The notes under the pieces are model-generated. The model did no database searches. It had not been told where the DNA came from and saw only the letters and a program-made list of their open reading frames with translations. DNA of 64,000 bases from the NCBI RefSeq assembly GCF_029814935.1, contig NZ_CP104582.1, positions 496,001 through 560,000 on the forward strand, in the 5' to 3' direction. Source of the stretch: Pseudomonas sp. GD03919. GTDB lineage: Bacteria; Pseudomonadota; Gammaproteobacteria; Pseudomonadales; Pseudomonadaceae. Position 1 is the first letter of the stretch, and the number at the start of each line of letters is the position of its first letter. Of the stretch, positions 16,999 through 26,635 are shown in pieces. A program made the translations under genes and the position numbers.

Positions 16999-17721
16999 TT
17001 ACAGGGTCTTGGAAACCGAGACCACTAAGGTCGCGTCGCAGTAGTCGTCCTTGCCGACGAAGCCTGCGCATTCGCTGCCGCTCAGGCTGGTGTCGCTGTA
17101 GGTCAGGCCGAAGTCGAGGCCGACCAGCGTCTTGCTCAGGCCGATGGACCAGTCGTTGTAGGAATCGTCGTTGCCGAAGGTGGCGTCCTTGAAATCGTAC
17201 TTGCCGTACTGCAGGGCCAGGCCGACGTCGTAGGGCAGGGCGTACTCATAGTAGACGTAGGAGTAGAGGGTGGTGTCGCTGCCGCCGAAGTCATCGGAAT
17301 AGGCCGCACCGACCGTGAGGCCGTAGGCGCTCAGGCTGCCGTAGTACTCGCTGAAGTTCAGCGCGCTCTCGCCTGGGTAGTCGTACTTGATCCAGCCCAG
17401 GTCGTAGGAAATGTTCTCGGTGATGTCGTTGCCAAAGCCCAGGTAGTAGTTGAACTCCACCGAAGCGTCACCGCCGAAGTCGACGTTGGAAGCCCAGGTG
17501 CCAATGTACAGGCCATTTTCATGGGCCACGTCCAGACCGCCCTGGATCGCGCCGTTGCCCTGGGTCTGCGAAATGCCACGGAAGATGTAGTCCGAGGTCA
17601 GGCCGACGTTCATGCTGACGTCGAAGTCGCCAACAGGGCTGGAGAGGGTTTCGGCGACGGCGAAGCTGCTGGCGGTCACGGCGATGGCGGCAGCGGTGGC
17701 GAGAGTCAGTTTCTTGAGCAT
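16999..17721 (-). CDS. TorF-family putative porin / outer-membrane beta-barrel
   Basis: Protein of 240 aa starting MLKKLTLATAAAIAVTASSF with a signal peptide cleaved after SFAVA. The mature sequence consists of amphipathic beta strands rich in Tyr and Gly (SVEFNYYLGFGNDITENISY, YGSLSAYGLTVGAAY) and ends with an aromatic-poor strand VVSVSKTL. The NVGLTSDYIFRGISQTQG N-terminus is typical of the TIGR02001/TorF family. ATG at 17721 is chosen over a longer open frame because the signal peptide starts there. It is a GC-rich core-type gene, convergent with the amtB remnant and followed by a bidirectional terminator. Confidence 0.8.
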   Translation of the reverse strand: MLKKLTLATAAAIAVTASSFAVAETLSSPVGDFDVSMNVGLTSDYIFRGISQTQGNGAIQGGLDVAHENGLYIGTWASNVDFGGDASVEFNYYLGFGNDITENISYDLGWIKYDYPGESALNFSEYYGSLSAYGLTVGAAYSDDFGGSDTTLYSYVYYEYALPYDVGLALQYGKYDFKDATFGNDDSYNDWSIGLSKTLVGLDFGLTYSDTSLSGSECAGFVGKDDYCDATLVVSVSKTL

Positions 17722-18050
17722 GGTGGTATTCCCTAATGGTGGCGCCGGAAATTCAGTAGCCCGGCGGGTAAGTCGGCAACAGCTCGGAAGCAAGCTGAAC
17801 GGGCTTTGCATATCCCGTGCCACTTCGAGAAATGCGTCTGTTTTCAGCGGCTTAGCTAATTTTTTCAGGGCTTGGAGCCAGCCTCCGTGGCACGCCTGGC
17901 ATGGTCCTGCACTTTTCTGGAGCGCACTGGCGCGAAGGGTGATGCCAAAGGGCGCACAGGACATCGGCCGTGCCTCGTGACGGTGCGGGCTGCGCGGCGT
18001 GGCGGGCGCCATATGGGCAGGCGAGGAGTGCCCCCTTCACCAATCTATCC
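17722..18050. other. Intergenic stretch with no gene recognised
   Basis: It contains short overlapping frames on both strands but none with a convincing ribosome site or recognisable product. The porin promoter should lie at the left end. The left end of the transposition module further right may also lie here, but I could not identify its terminal repeats. Confidence 0.5.
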
Positions 18051-18155
18051 GAACGCAAGCTGATGGATTGTCTGAATCGCCTCGGCTACGACATCGAAAT
18101 CAAGGTACGGCCAGCAGCCGAGCCGATCGGGCATCTAACGCTCGCAACCGCTTAA
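18051..18155 (+). pseudogene. 3' end of a HigA/HTH_37-type antitoxin gene
   Basis: The last 34 codons of an open frame read KLMDCLNRLGYDIEIKVRPA and end GHLTLATA. This matches the typical C-terminal tail of HTH_37/HigA-like antitoxins, in which a dimerisation strand follows the helix-turn-helix. The helix-turn-helix part and any partner toxin gene are absent. It lies 14 nt before the next gene. The assignment rests on a short match. Confidence 0.45.
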
Positions 18156-18169
18156 TCGGAGCCCTCCTG

Positions 18170-18505
18170 ATGGCAGCCCGCATCACCGACGACGAATGGG
18201 ACGAACTGACTCCCGAGAATTTCGATACCACGGCACTGCTGCGTGCAGTCGATGCCGTGGACGTGCTGCGCGGCGATTTGAATGACAGCGCAGACGGCGC
18301 ACCTCCGCAACTGCGCACCGACCTGTTGAAGCTGCATCAACTGGCAATGGCCGCGTTCAACGAGGGATCACGCAGCCGAGTGGCTGAGCTATTTGATCTC
18401 GCCGTGGATCTTCAGGATCAGGTTGATCATCTGATGACCTCGCTGGAACAAGTGCAAGAAACCCTGTCCCGGTTGACGGCGCTCTACCCAGAAAGCCTGT
18501 CCTGA
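18170..18505 (+). CDS. Hypothetical acidic protein (111 aa) before the transposase genes
   Basis: Protein starting MAARITDDEWDELTPENFDT, predominantly helical and acidic, with a likely C-terminal coiled-coil segment (LFDLAVDLQDQVDHLMTSLE QVQETLSRL). I do not recognise the family. It precedes the TnsB-like gene by about 70 nt on the same strand and could belong to the transposon as an accessory or regulatory gene, or to the antitoxin-type remnant upstream. The ATG follows CGGAGCCCTCCTG, an acceptable ribosome site. Confidence 0.5.
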   Translation: MAARITDDEWDELTPENFDTTALLRAVDAVDVLRGDLNDSADGAPPQLRTDLLKLHQLAMAAFNEGSRSRVAELFDLAVDLQDQVDHLMTSLEQVQETLSRLTALYPESLS

Positions 18506-18528
18506 ATGTTCTTGGAGACAACCACATC

Positions 18529-18591
18529 ATGAGCCGCAGCCGCCGCAACCCTCATCAGATTCATCAGGAGCTGATCAGTGTTGTCCGTTAA
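18529..18591 (+). CDS. Possible 20-codon leader peptide or TnsA-like remnant
   Basis: ATG at 18529 follows GGAGA by about 9 nt and reads MSRSRRNPHQIHQELISVVR before TAA. It overlaps the first 14 nt of the transposase gene, so it could couple translation. It may instead be the remnant of a longer gene. Evidence is limited to the ribosome site and overlap. Confidence 0.3.
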   Translation: MSRSRRNPHQIHQELISVVR

Positions 18592-20665
18592 TCAGGTGTT
18601 CCGTATGGGAGAGCTCCGAAAGCGCCTGCTCTGGTCCGGTACCGAGCAGGCTGTCTGGATTGATATCGATTTGGACACGGCGCTGCCCGAATCGATATCG
18701 GTTGCAGAGCTGGAGCGTCTGATTATTGAGGGTGAGCTGGAGAGCATTGGCGATCCCTTCGAGGAGACGGTCCTTCGGGAGGTGGAGGCAGGCTCCCCTG
18801 ACCAGCTGAAACGTGATGAGGCGTGGGCGATGCTGGCGGATTATATGCACGATCCCCAGCTTTTCGTGCGGCGCCCCAGAGGGCTCATTGTCGGAAGCAT
18901 CATGCAACGCCATGGTGTCACCAAACAGACGGTGTACAGATTACTGAGGCGCTACTGGCAACGAGGCATGTGTAGGAACGCCCTCTTGCCGGACTATGTC
19001 AACTCGGGTGCCCGTGGCAAGCGCCGAAAGCCGAACAGAGCCAAGCTGGGCAGGCCAAGAGTGGTGATGGCGGGGAAAGGGCGTAATGTCACGCCGGATA
19101 TCGAGCGCATTTTTCGCCGGGTCATCGAGGAACGCTTGTTCAAGGAAAAACATCCGTCCATTCCTGATGCCTACGCCTCCGGGCTGAACCTGCTCCGTGC
19201 TGTTCAGCCGGAGCTGCCGACCTCCGAACTGCCTACATTGGGGCAGTTCCGGTACTTCTATGGGCGCGAATATCATTTCACCGACACCTTGCCGCGCAGG
19301 ATGTCCGCAGTGGACTTTGCCAAGGACTTCCGGCCGCTCAACAGCACATCGACGACTGAGACCCTGGGTCCAGGATACCGTTACCAAATAGATGCCACCA
19401 TCGCAGATATTTATCTGGTTTCAGAGCATGACCGCAGCCTTATCGTCGGCAGGCCTGTCGTTTACATGGTGCTCGACGTGTTCAGCCGCATGGTCGTTGG
19501 TATGTACGTCGGATTCGAGGGGCCCTCCTGGGTCAGTGCCATGGTGGCATTGGCCAACACGGTCGCCGACAAGGTCGAGTATTGTCGCCAGTATGGTTTG
19601 GAGATCGATGCCAGCGATTGGCCGGTCAAGGGTTTGCCGGATGTGATACTGGCCGATAAGGGCGAACTGAACGGCACCAAGGTTGAGGCATTTTCCCAAG
19701 CCTTCGGCGTCCGCATCGAGAACGCACCGGCCAGGCGAGGTGATGCCAAGGGCATCGTCGAGCGCTATTTTCGAACGGTGCAGGAGCGTTTCAAGCCTTA
19801 CGCCAGCGGTGTGGTCGAGGACACTACCAGCCGGAAGCGAGGTGGCCACGACTACAGGCTTGATGCCAGTCTGACCTTGCCCGAATTCACGAAAATCATC
19901 ATTGCCGGCATCCTCCACCACAACAATTTCCACACCCTGAGCAAATACGACAGGGCTGCGGGAATGCCGGGCGATCTGCCGGCGATTCCAGTCATGCTGT
20001 GGAACTGGGGCTTGGCCAGCTTGACCGGTCGGTTGCGCACTGCGCCGGAGGAACTGGTGTGGATCAATCTCTTGCCCCATGAGTCGGCCACGGTTTCGGA
20101 GCTGGGAATCAGGCTATTCGGCTGCTTCTACAGTTGCCCGGAAGCAATCAGGGAGGGTTGGTTTCACCGAGGCCAGGGGCGTCGGCCGACAGGGGTAACG
20201 GTCGCATACGACCCGCGTAGTGCGGACCATATCTACTTGCGGCCGTCCAATAGTCTCAAGGATTACTGGGTTTGCGATCTTGCCGACCGTAGTCGACGTT
20301 TCAGGGGGATGACCTTCTGGGATGTCTGGATACTGTCCAGAGAGGAACGGCGGAGCGATGTCAATGCGGCATCAAAAGCCTTGGCGGAAAGAGGCAAGCT
20401 TCTGGAGCAGATCGAGTCGATTGTTGCCCAGGCAGAGAACGCCAGTCCGCTCAAAACTGGCATTAGCAAGAAAGATCTGGGCACCCAGATCCGCGAGAAC
20501 AAGCAGCAGGAAAAGCGCCAGGAGCGCCTGAAAACAGCATTTAAACCTGAGAAAGCACAGCGGGCGAAACCCGCGGAGGTGATCCCACTGCGGGGCGAGA
20601 AGCAGGAAGATTATGCCTTTCCGGATCTCAGTGACCTGATATTCAAGGAGGAAGAAGATGACTGA
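18578..20665 (+). CDS. TnsB/TniA-like DDE transposase
   Basis: Mu/Tn7-type DDE transposase of 695 aa that would cut and join transposon ends. The RNase H-fold catalytic residues are visible as Asp272 (YQIDATIAD), Asp360 (VILADKGEL) and Glu395 (KGIVERYFRTVQE), with the expected 34-residue D-E spacing. A helix-turn-helix region precedes it (GVTKQTVYRLLRRYWQRGM, about residues 112-130) and a beta-barrel Mu C-terminal domain follows. The GTG start at 18578 is supported by AGGAG 7 nt upstream. The stop overlaps the ATPase gene by 8 nt. No TnsA endonuclease gene is seen, so the element resembles Tn5053-type replicative systems or a Tn7-like element that lost tnsA. Confidence 0.88.
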   Translation: MLSVNQVFRMGELRKRLLWSGTEQAVWIDIDLDTALPESISVAELERLIIEGELESIGDPFEETVLREVEAGSPDQLKRDEAWAMLADYMHDPQLFVRRPRGLIVGSIMQRHGVTKQTVYRLLRRYWQRGMCRNALLPDYVNSGARGKRRKPNRAKLGRPRVVMAGKGRNVTPDIERIFRRVIEERLFKEKHPSIPDAYASGLNLLRAVQPELPTSELPTLGQFRYFYGREYHFTDTLPRRMSAVDFAKDFRPLNSTSTTETLGPGYRYQIDATIADIYLVSEHDRSLIVGRPVVYMVLDVFSRMVVGMYVGFEGPSWVSAMVALANTVADKVEYCRQYGLEIDASDWPVKGLPDVILADKGELNGTKVEAFSQAFGVRIENAPARRGDAKGIVERYFRTVQERFKPYASGVVEDTTSRKRGGHDYRLDASLTLPEFTKIIIAGILHHNNFHTLSKYDRAAGMPGDLPAIPVMLWNWGLASLTGRLRTAPEELVWINLLPHESATVSELGIRLFGCFYSCPEAIREGWFHRGQGRRPTGVTVAYDPRSADHIYLRPSNSLKDYWVCDLADRSRRFRGMTFWDVWILSREERRSDVNAASKALAERGKLLEQIESIVAQAENASPLKTGISKKDLGTQIRENKQQEKRQERLKTAFKPEKAQRAKPAEVIPLRGEKQEDYAFPDLSDLIFKEEEDD

Positions 20666-22268
20666 AGAATTACAGCGCGGAGTGATTCCCCTGGCGCGTT
20701 ATCATGAGCAGCAGCTTCCCGAGTATCAGGACAATCCACTCATCAGTGCATTACCTCCGATTCCTGATCTGCAGGAAGTGGTCGGCTTGATGCAGCAACT
20801 TCCCAGTTTCGAGCCGCAGGAGGCGCTTCTGGATGGTCGGCTCCGGGCTCATGCCATTGCCCGTCTGTTGCACGGCTTCTTTCAGCCACTCAGCCACCAC
20901 TTGGAGCTGGAGAGCAAGATCAGCCTGATGATCCGTCAGGGCTACATCGGTCGGAACCCGGCCAGCGGTGCCTGGTATGCACACCTGCAGAATGGCTATC
21001 GCCGGGTGGAGGAGGAGGATCTTGATGCGGCGGTGTACCAGAGTGTTACCTCCACAGCCAACAGTTTGTCGCTGTTCGGCTGCTCCGGTTGCGGCAAGAC
21101 GCGCACGCTGGAGCGGATTCTGGGTATGTACCCCCAGGCTCTCCATCACCCCGATTACAACATCACTCAATTGGTCTATCTGAAGGTCGACTGCCCCATT
21201 GACGGTGACCTGGATGAGCTGTGCCTCAGCTTCTTCAACGAGGTAGACAAGATCCTGGGCACCCACTACAGCCGTAGCCACGGACGCAAGAAGCTGGGTA
21301 CCAAACGTTTGATGGCATCCATGTGCCAGGTGGCCAACCTGCACGCACTCGGAGTGCTGATCATCGATGAAGTTCAGAACCTCAACGAGGCACGCTCCGG
21401 TGGTGCCGAAAAAATGCACAATTTTTTCGTGTCGTTGGTGAATACCATTGGCGTTCCGATCATTCAGGTCGGTACTCACCGGGCCAGCAAGTTCTTCCAG
21501 CGCACCTTCCGGGCAGCGCGTCGGGTCTCCGGGCTGGGCAGTATTCGCTGGGACAGGTTGCCTCGGGACGAGCACTGGAAGCGCCTGTTGAAGCGACTCT
21601 GGAAGTACCAGTGGCTACGAAATGCGGCGCCGCTGGACGATGAGTTGGAATCGACCATGTACGACCTCACACAAGGGGTCATGGACATCGTCATCAAGTT
21701 GTTCGCGCTGGCGCAGATCAGGGCAATAGTGACAGGCGTCGAGTGCATCAAGCCGCTGTTGCTGCGCAGGGTTTTCGAGGACGAGTTCAAACCGGTCCAC
21801 CCGATGCTGGCGGCTTTGCGAAGTGGCAGGCCCGAACTGATCGCTAAATATGACGATCTGCTGATGCCGGAGATCGAGGGACGTTTGCTGACCCTGAGTC
21901 GCTCTCTGGATAACCTCCCCCAACCGAAAGCGCCGGCACTTCCGGCAGACGACAAGGCCAAGCGGCTGGCTTCACTGCTCGAAGAGATGGAAATCCCGAG
22001 GAATATTGCCATTCCCATAGCCGATGAATTGGTGGTTGAGTATCCGGATATCCCCCTGGCGGCCCTGATTCATAAGGCCACAGCTTACCTCGCACAGGAC
22101 GTTCCCAAGAGGCCCAGCGTTTCCCGAGTTAAGCGGACGGAGTGGCGATGTCTATCCGAAGAGGATCTGCGTCGACGTTATGCCGATGGGCCTGAAAGTG
22201 AGGCCTACGACAGATTCAAGCAGGCTGGTCTGATCCTCGATATGCGGCCTCTGCTGAGAGCGAGCTAA
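20658..22268 (+). CDS. TnsC/TniB-like transposition ATPase
   Basis: AAA+ regulator of 536 aa linking target selection to the transposase. Walker A is FGCSGCGKTRT (about residues 139-149) and Walker B is GVLIIDEVQNL with Asp237. A sensor-like segment PIIQVGTHRASKFF follows. The length is greater than TniB of Tn5053 and close to TnsC of Tn7-like elements. It overlaps the transposase gene by 8 nt and stops one base before the TniQ gene, so all three form one operon. The sequence appears intact. Confidence 0.88.
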   Translation: MTEELQRGVIPLARYHEQQLPEYQDNPLISALPPIPDLQEVVGLMQQLPSFEPQEALLDGRLRAHAIARLLHGFFQPLSHHLELESKISLMIRQGYIGRNPASGAWYAHLQNGYRRVEEEDLDAAVYQSVTSTANSLSLFGCSGCGKTRTLERILGMYPQALHHPDYNITQLVYLKVDCPIDGDLDELCLSFFNEVDKILGTHYSRSHGRKKLGTKRLMASMCQVANLHALGVLIIDEVQNLNEARSGGAEKMHNFFVSLVNTIGVPIIQVGTHRASKFFQRTFRAARRVSGLGSIRWDRLPRDEHWKRLLKRLWKYQWLRNAAPLDDELESTMYDLTQGVMDIVIKLFALAQIRAIVTGVECIKPLLLRRVFEDEFKPVHPMLAALRSGRPELIAKYDDLLMPEIEGRLLTLSRSLDNLPQPKAPALPADDKAKRLASLLEEMEIPRNIAIPIADELVVEYPDIPLAALIHKATAYLAQDVPKRPSVSRVKRTEWRCLSEEDLRRRYADGPESEAYDRFKQAGLILDMRPLLRAS

Positions 22269-22269
22269 C

Positions 22270-22744
22270 GTGTACTTTCCCAGGCTCTATCCGGACGAGC
22301 TGCTCTACAGCGGCCTTGCTCGCTGCCGGGTCCATCTGGGGATCAGCAATCACAAAACTCTGCTTCATATGGCGTTCGGTGACAGCAAGGTCGCCGCCAT
22401 CACCGACCTGCCCACGCACTTGGCCGCTCTGGCGAACAACACTGGGCTGGATACGGCGAACGTGATCATGCATCACACGCTGTTTCCGCTCTATGCCCCC
22501 TTCATTCCAGCGAAGCGGCGTAACGATCTGTTCCAGGCCATGCTTGCTTCCGACCGGTCGACCATCGGTCTGGCTGGGTCTTCGGCGGCTTTGGTCAAGT
22601 GGCCCGACTGGCTGCGTTACTGCCCTGTCTGTTTTGAGGAAATGGCTGCCCGTTTCGGTGAGACTTATTGGCGGCGAAGCTGGCAGATTAAAGGGGTAGA
22701 TGCCTGTCCCGAGCATGGCTGTCAGCTCCTGAACTCACCTATCC
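22270..22744 (+). pseudogene. tniQ/tnsD-like target-selector gene, truncated by IS21
   Basis: The first 158 codons of a TniQ-domain protein remain. The N-terminal pattern PDELLYSGLARCRVHLG and the zinc-ribbon-like LRYCPVCFEEM ... DACPEHG are typical of TniQ/TnsD, which recruit the transposition complex to its target. The frame then runs into the left end of an IS21-family element at 22745 and stops at 22767. Relatives are at least twice this length, so the module is probably unable to choose its normal target. Confidence 0.8.
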
Positions 22745-22850
22745 TGTTGCCGCTGACCGAAAACTGACCCAGTAGAGGCTGTTCTGCCGACTGAAAACTG
22801 ACCCAGGTGTTCAACTGCTTCTGCTCAATTTTTGAGCAGGAGAACACAGG

Positions 22851-24359
22851 GTGATCAGTATGGAAATGATGGGCAAAATCCGCCGGATGTATTTCCGCGA
22901 CAAGCTGTCGCTGCATGAGATAGCCAAGCGCACCGGGTTGGCGCGCAACACGATTCGCAAGTGGGTCAGAGCACCTGAGGCCAAGCCGCCGGTCTACCAA
23001 CGCCGCGCGATCTTTAACAAACTCAGCCCTTTTCACGCCACGCTGGAGCAGGCGCTAAAAGCCGATTCGCTGCGGCCCAAGCAACAGCGGCGCAGTGCCA
23101 AGGCGCTGTTGGCGCAAATCAAAGCCGATGGTTATGACGGTGGCTACAGCCAGCTCACCGCGTTTATCCGTGCCTGGCGAGGGGGACAGGGCAAGGCGTC
23201 GCAGGCCTTTGTGCCGCTGACCTTTGCTCTTGGCGAGGCGTTTCAGTTTGACTGGAGCGAGGAAGGCTTGCTGGTCGGCGGCATTTACCGGCGTATGCAG
23301 GTGGCACATCTGAAGCTGTGTGCCAGCCGTGCGTTCTGGCTTGTGGCGTATCCGAGCCAGGGCCATGAGATGTTATTTGACGCCCATACACGCTCGTTCG
23401 GCTCCTTGGGCGGCGTGCCGCGCCGGGGCATCTACGACAACATGAAGACCGCCGTCGACAAGGTCAATAAGGGCAAAGGCCGGGCGGTGAATGCGCGCTT
23501 TGCGGTGATGTGCGCGCATTACCTGTTCGATCCGGACTTCTGCAACGTCGCCGCTGGTTGGGAAAAGGGCATCGTTGAAAAGAACGTGCAAGACAGCCGC
23601 AGGCGTATCTGGCTAGACGCCCAGGACTGCCAGTTTCACTCCTTCGAGGAACTCAATGCCTGGCTGGGCCAGCGCTGCCGCGCGCTTTGGAACGAGCTGA
23701 CGCACCCTCAATACAGCGGGCTGAGTGTGGCCGAAGTGCTGGAGTTGGAGCGCGCTGAACTGATGCCTGTGCCAGCGCCATTCGACGGTTACGTCGAGCG
23801 GCCTGCGCGGGTCTCCAGCACCTGCCTGGTCAGCGTCGGGCGCAACCGCTACTCGGTGCCGTGTGAGTATGCGGGTAAGTGGGTCAGCAGCCGTTTGTAT
23901 CCGACGCGAATCGAGGTGGTGGCTGACGACGCGCTGATCGCCAGCCATGTCCGCTTGCTGGATCGCGACCAGGTCAGCTATGACTGGCAGCACTACCTCC
24001 CGCTGATCGAACGCAAGCCCGGTGCGCTGCGCAACGGCGCGCCCTTTGCTGATCTGCCGGCGCCGCTGCGTCAGCTTAAGCACGGTCTGGGGCGTCATGC
24101 CGGCGGTGACCGGATCATGGCGCAAGTTCTGGCTGCCGTACCGGTCGCCGGGCTCGATGCGGTGCTGGTGGCTGTTGAGCTGGTACTGGAAAGCGGCAGC
24201 CTGAGCGCCGAACACATCCTCAATGTCGTGGCGCGCCTGGCCGCGACCGAACCACCACCCAGCGTCGAAACCCACTTGTCGCTCAAGGAAGCCCCCGTCG
24301 CTAACACGGCGCGCTACGACCGCCTGCGTGGCCAGACCGAGGAGATCGGTCATGCGTGA
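22851..24359 (+). CDS. istA: IS21-family transposase IstA
   Basis: Protein of 502 aa with an N-terminal helix-turn-helix ([20 protein letters not shown], residues 22-41) and an rve-type integrase core (FQFDWSEEG as the first Asp region, [14 protein letters not shown], then [18 protein letters not shown] with the catalytic Glu). It performs strand transfer with the help of IstB. The GTG at 22851 and an in-frame ATG soon after are both possible starts. The stop overlaps istB by 8 nt. Confidence 0.9.
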   Translation: MISMEMMGKIRRMYFRDKLSLHEIAKRTGLARNTIRKWVRAPEAKPPVYQRRAIFNKLSPFHATLEQALKADSLRPKQQRRSAKALLAQIKADGYDGGYSQLTAFIRAWRGGQGKASQAFVPLTFALGEAFQFDWSEEGLLVGGIYRRMQVAHLKLCASRAFWLVAYPSQGHEMLFDAHTRSFGSLGGVPRRGIYDNMKTAVDKVNKGKGRAVNARFAVMCAHYLFDPDFCNVAAGWEKGIVEKNVQDSRRRIWLDAQDCQFHSFEELNAWLGQRCRALWNELTHPQYSGLSVAEVLELERAELMPVPAPFDGYVERPARVSSTCLVSVGRNRYSVPCEYAGKWVSSRLYPTRIEVVADDALIASHVRLLDRDQVSYDWQHYLPLIERKPGALRNGAPFADLPAPLRQLKHGLGRHAGGDRIMAQVLAAVPVAGLDAVLVAVELVLESGSLSAEHILNVVARLAATEPPPSVETHLSLKEAPVANTARYDRLRGQTEEIGHA

Positions 24360-25155
24360 TTTGATGGCGGAACTCAAGGAGCTGCGCCTGCACGGCATGG
24401 CCACGGCCTGGGCGGAGTTGACTGCGCAGGGTGAGTCGAACACAGCCTCGTCCAAGTGGCTGCTCGAACACCTGCTGGAACAAGAGCACACAGATCGCGC
24501 CATGCGCTCGGTGAGCCACCAGATGAACATGGCCAAGCTGCCGATGCACCGCGACCTGGCCGGCTTCGACTTCAGCGCCTCCAGCGCAGACGCTCGTTTG
24601 ATCAGCGAACTGGCCAGTCTGGCCTTTACCGACACCGCGCAGAACGTGGTGCTGATCGGTGGGCCTGGCACCGGTAAAACCCACCTGGCCACTGCGCTGG
24701 CCGTGTCCGGCATCACCCGGCACGGCAAGCGCGTGCGCTTCTACTCCACGGTCGATCTGGTCAATCTGCTGGAGCGCGAAAAGCACGACGGCAAAGCCGG
24801 GCGGATCGCCCAAGCTCTGCTGCGCATGGATCTGGTCATCCTCGACGAACTGGGTTATCTGCCCTTCAGCCAGGCCGGCGGTGCGTTGCTGTTTCACCTG
24901 CTATCCAAGCTGTACGAACACACCAGCGTGGTGATCACCACCAACCTGAGCTTCGCCGAATGGTCGAGCGTGTTCGGCGACGCCAAGATGACCACCGCCC
25001 TGCTGGATCGGCTGACCCACCACTGCCACATCGTCGAAACCGGTAACGAGTCCTATCGCCTGCAACACAGTAGCTTGGCGGCCCAGGCCAAGATCAAATC
25101 ACGGGAGCGAAAGCGTAAGGGCGGCCAGGAACCGGAGGACGATGAGTCGTTCTGA
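24352..25155 (+). CDS. istB: IS21-family helper ATPase IstB
   Basis: AAA+ protein of 267 aa. Walker A is [11 protein letters not shown] and Walker B is [13 protein letters not shown], both characteristic of IstB/DnaC-like proteins that recruit IstA to target DNA. ATG at 24352 is chosen because it overlaps the istA stop (CATGCGTGA) and gives the usual N-terminus [17 protein letters not shown]. The lysine-rich tail ERKRKGG is typical. Confidence 0.9.
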   Translation: MRDLMAELKELRLHGMATAWAELTAQGESNTASSKWLLEHLLEQEHTDRAMRSVSHQMNMAKLPMHRDLAGFDFSASSADARLISELASLAFTDTAQNVVLIGGPGTGKTHLATALAVSGITRHGKRVRFYSTVDLVNLLEREKHDGKAGRIAQALLRMDLVILDELGYLPFSQAGGALLFHLLSKLYEHTSVVITTNLSFAEWSSVFGDAKMTTALLDRLTHHCHIVETGNESYRLQHSSLAAQAKIKSRERKRKGGQEPEDDESF

Positions 25156-25532
25156 TTTCATGGTGACGACGGCCTGCTGCATGGCTGCATGTGGCAGGTC
25201 TTCAACAGCTGAACTGGGACAGCGAGGGAGTGGGTTCAAAAGCAGCTGCGCTGGTAGACTTATCCACAGTTGCTGGTAACAAAATCAGCAATCCGCCCTG
25301 GGTCAAATTTCAATCGGCAGGGTGGGTCAATTTTCCATCAGCGCCAACATTCATGGAGACAGATTATCTAATATGCCCTATTTATTTGCCAGGTTAATAG
25401 CTGAATTTTATCGTGACGAGCTGCTTATCTATATACCTGAAATATGTCGCAGGTCGAGGGCATAGCGCCAATAAGTGATATTCGGCTATTCGCTCTGTTA
25501 ATACCTTGTTTTAATTGTAGCGCATAGTAAGC

Positions 25533-26453
25533 TTATGCTTCGCTGCAGTGATTGTCGGTCTGCTTGGTGTCGAGACAAACACTGCCGTCTAGCTCCATCT
25601 CGAGTGTCGAGTGGCTGATTTTGAATTGCTCATGGAGTACACGTTTCAAATCAGTCTTCACTCGTTCGATCCCAGGCAGACTCGCCTTCTTGATGACAAC
25701 ATGTGCTTCCAGTGCAATTGTATGCTCAGCGATTTCCCAAACATGCACGTGGTGAACGCCCTCGACGTCGTTTACTTGTTCCATGACATTGATTATATCA
25801 GCGACGGAAACGCCTTCTGGCGCGCCCTCCATTAACAGATGGATGGTTTTAGGCAGCATGCTAAAGCCTTGCCAGAGCACGTAGCCAGCAATCATCAGTG
25901 TCAGTACAGTATCCGCCCAGTACCACCCATACAGAAGTATCAATGTCCCGGCGATAACAACGCCGACGGAGGCCAGCGCATCCGACACATTGTGCAAGAA
26001 TGCCGCCTTTATATTCATGCTGTTCTTGGACATTGTGTAGGTGAGAAAGGCCGTGACGATATCTACAACCAAGGCTATTCCCGCGACCACGACCACTGTC
26101 CAACCTTCAATGGGCTGCGGGGAAAACAACCGGCCTATGGCCTCGTAAATAAGATAGAGACCGACGATGATCAGGGTGACCAAGTTGATCAAAGCCGCTA
26201 TGGTTTCACTGCGTCGATAGCCAAAGGTTTTAAATGCATCTGGCGGTCTGCGACCGATCTTACGTGCGATCAGCGCAATAACCAGTGATGCGGCATCGCT
26301 CAAATTATGTAGCGCGTCAGCAATGAGTGATAAGCTACCAGAGAGTATTCCACCGACTATTTGTGCCAGTGTTAATGCGGCGTTAACGCCTATAGCAGCA
26401 ATTAGACGCTTATCGCCTATAGCTTCGGTGTTATGGTTATGTTCGTGGCCCAT
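25533..26453 (-). CDS. czcD: CzcD-type cation diffusion facilitator
   Basis: Inner-membrane Zn/Cd/Co exporter using proton antiport, 306 aa. It has a His-rich N-terminus (MGHEHNHNTE), six predicted membrane helices and the two metal-site motifs of the family: ADALHNLSDAASL in helix 2 and AFLHNVSDALASVG in helix 5. A cytoplasmic C-terminal domain follows (GVHHVHVWEIAEHTIALEAH). It lies downstream of czcCBA on the same strand but is separated by a strong terminator, so it may have its own promoter. It is the first metal gene after the IS21 junction. Confidence 0.9.
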   Translation of the reverse strand: MGHEHNHNTEAIGDKRLIAAIGVNAALTLAQIVGGILSGSLSLIADALHNLSDAASLVIALIARKIGRRPPDAFKTFGYRRSETIAALINLVTLIIVGLYLIYEAIGRLFSPQPIEGWTVVVVAGIALVVDIVTAFLTYTMSKNSMNIKAAFLHNVSDALASVGVVIAGTLILLYGWYWADTVLTLMIAGYVLWQGFSMLPKTIHLLMEGAPEGVSVADIINVMEQVNDVEGVHHVHVWEIAEHTIALEAHVVIKKASLPGIERVKTDLKRVLHEQFKISHSTLEMELDGSVCLDTKQTDNHCSEA

Positions 26454-26471
26454 TGGTTTTAACCTGTATTT

Positions 26472-26497
26472 AAGCGCCTTTCGAGGCGCTTTTTTTG
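26472..26497 (+). terminator. Hairpin with T-run in the czcD leader
   Basis: AAGCGCC, loop TTTCGA, GGCGCTT and seven T on the plus strand form a small intrinsic terminator pointing towards czcA, 19 nt from the czcD start codon. No plus-strand gene precedes it now, so it may be a relic or an anti-read-through signal. Confidence 0.5.
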
Positions 26498-26587
26498 TTT
26501 CTCGATAACGTACCCGTCAGTCGTTACCAGCGCATTGGGGCCACAAATCCTTTCAGTGAACCCTTCGAAGCTTCGATTGGATATTCA

Positions 26588-26616
26588 TAAAAAGGCCAGG
26601 CATCAAGCCTGGCCTA
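26588..26616 (-). terminator. Intrinsic terminator after czcCBA
   Basis: On the minus strand AGGCCAGGC, loop TTGAT, GCCTGGCCT is followed by TTTTTATG. The stem begins 20 nt after the czcA stop codon and separates czcCBA from czcD. Confidence 0.85.
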
Positions 26617-26635
26617 CGTTGGGAGAAAACCAATA

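Larger units (their letters stand above)
22745..25349 (+). mobile_element. IS21-family insertion sequence, complete
   Basis: Both ends carry matching inverted repeats: TGTTGCCGCTGACCGAAAAC at 22745 and, inverted at 25349, TGTTGGCGCTGATGGAAAAT. Each continues with TGACCCA-type subterminal repeats, which occur twice at each end as is usual for IS21. The istA and istB genes lie inside. No target-site duplication is seen: the left flank ends CTATCC and the right flank begins TTCATG. TniQ homology does not resume on the right. Confidence 0.88.

Noticed and set aside
18047..18060. CTATCCGAA repeated as at the hrpB junction 5460-5476, a possible right attachment site of the island
   Set aside because: Only nine bases match and this position lies beyond the core-type amtB and porin genes; a chance match is likely.
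25833..26288. Plus-strand frame opposite czcD
   Set aside because: Antisense shadow of the CDF transporter, whose membrane and metal motifs are clear.
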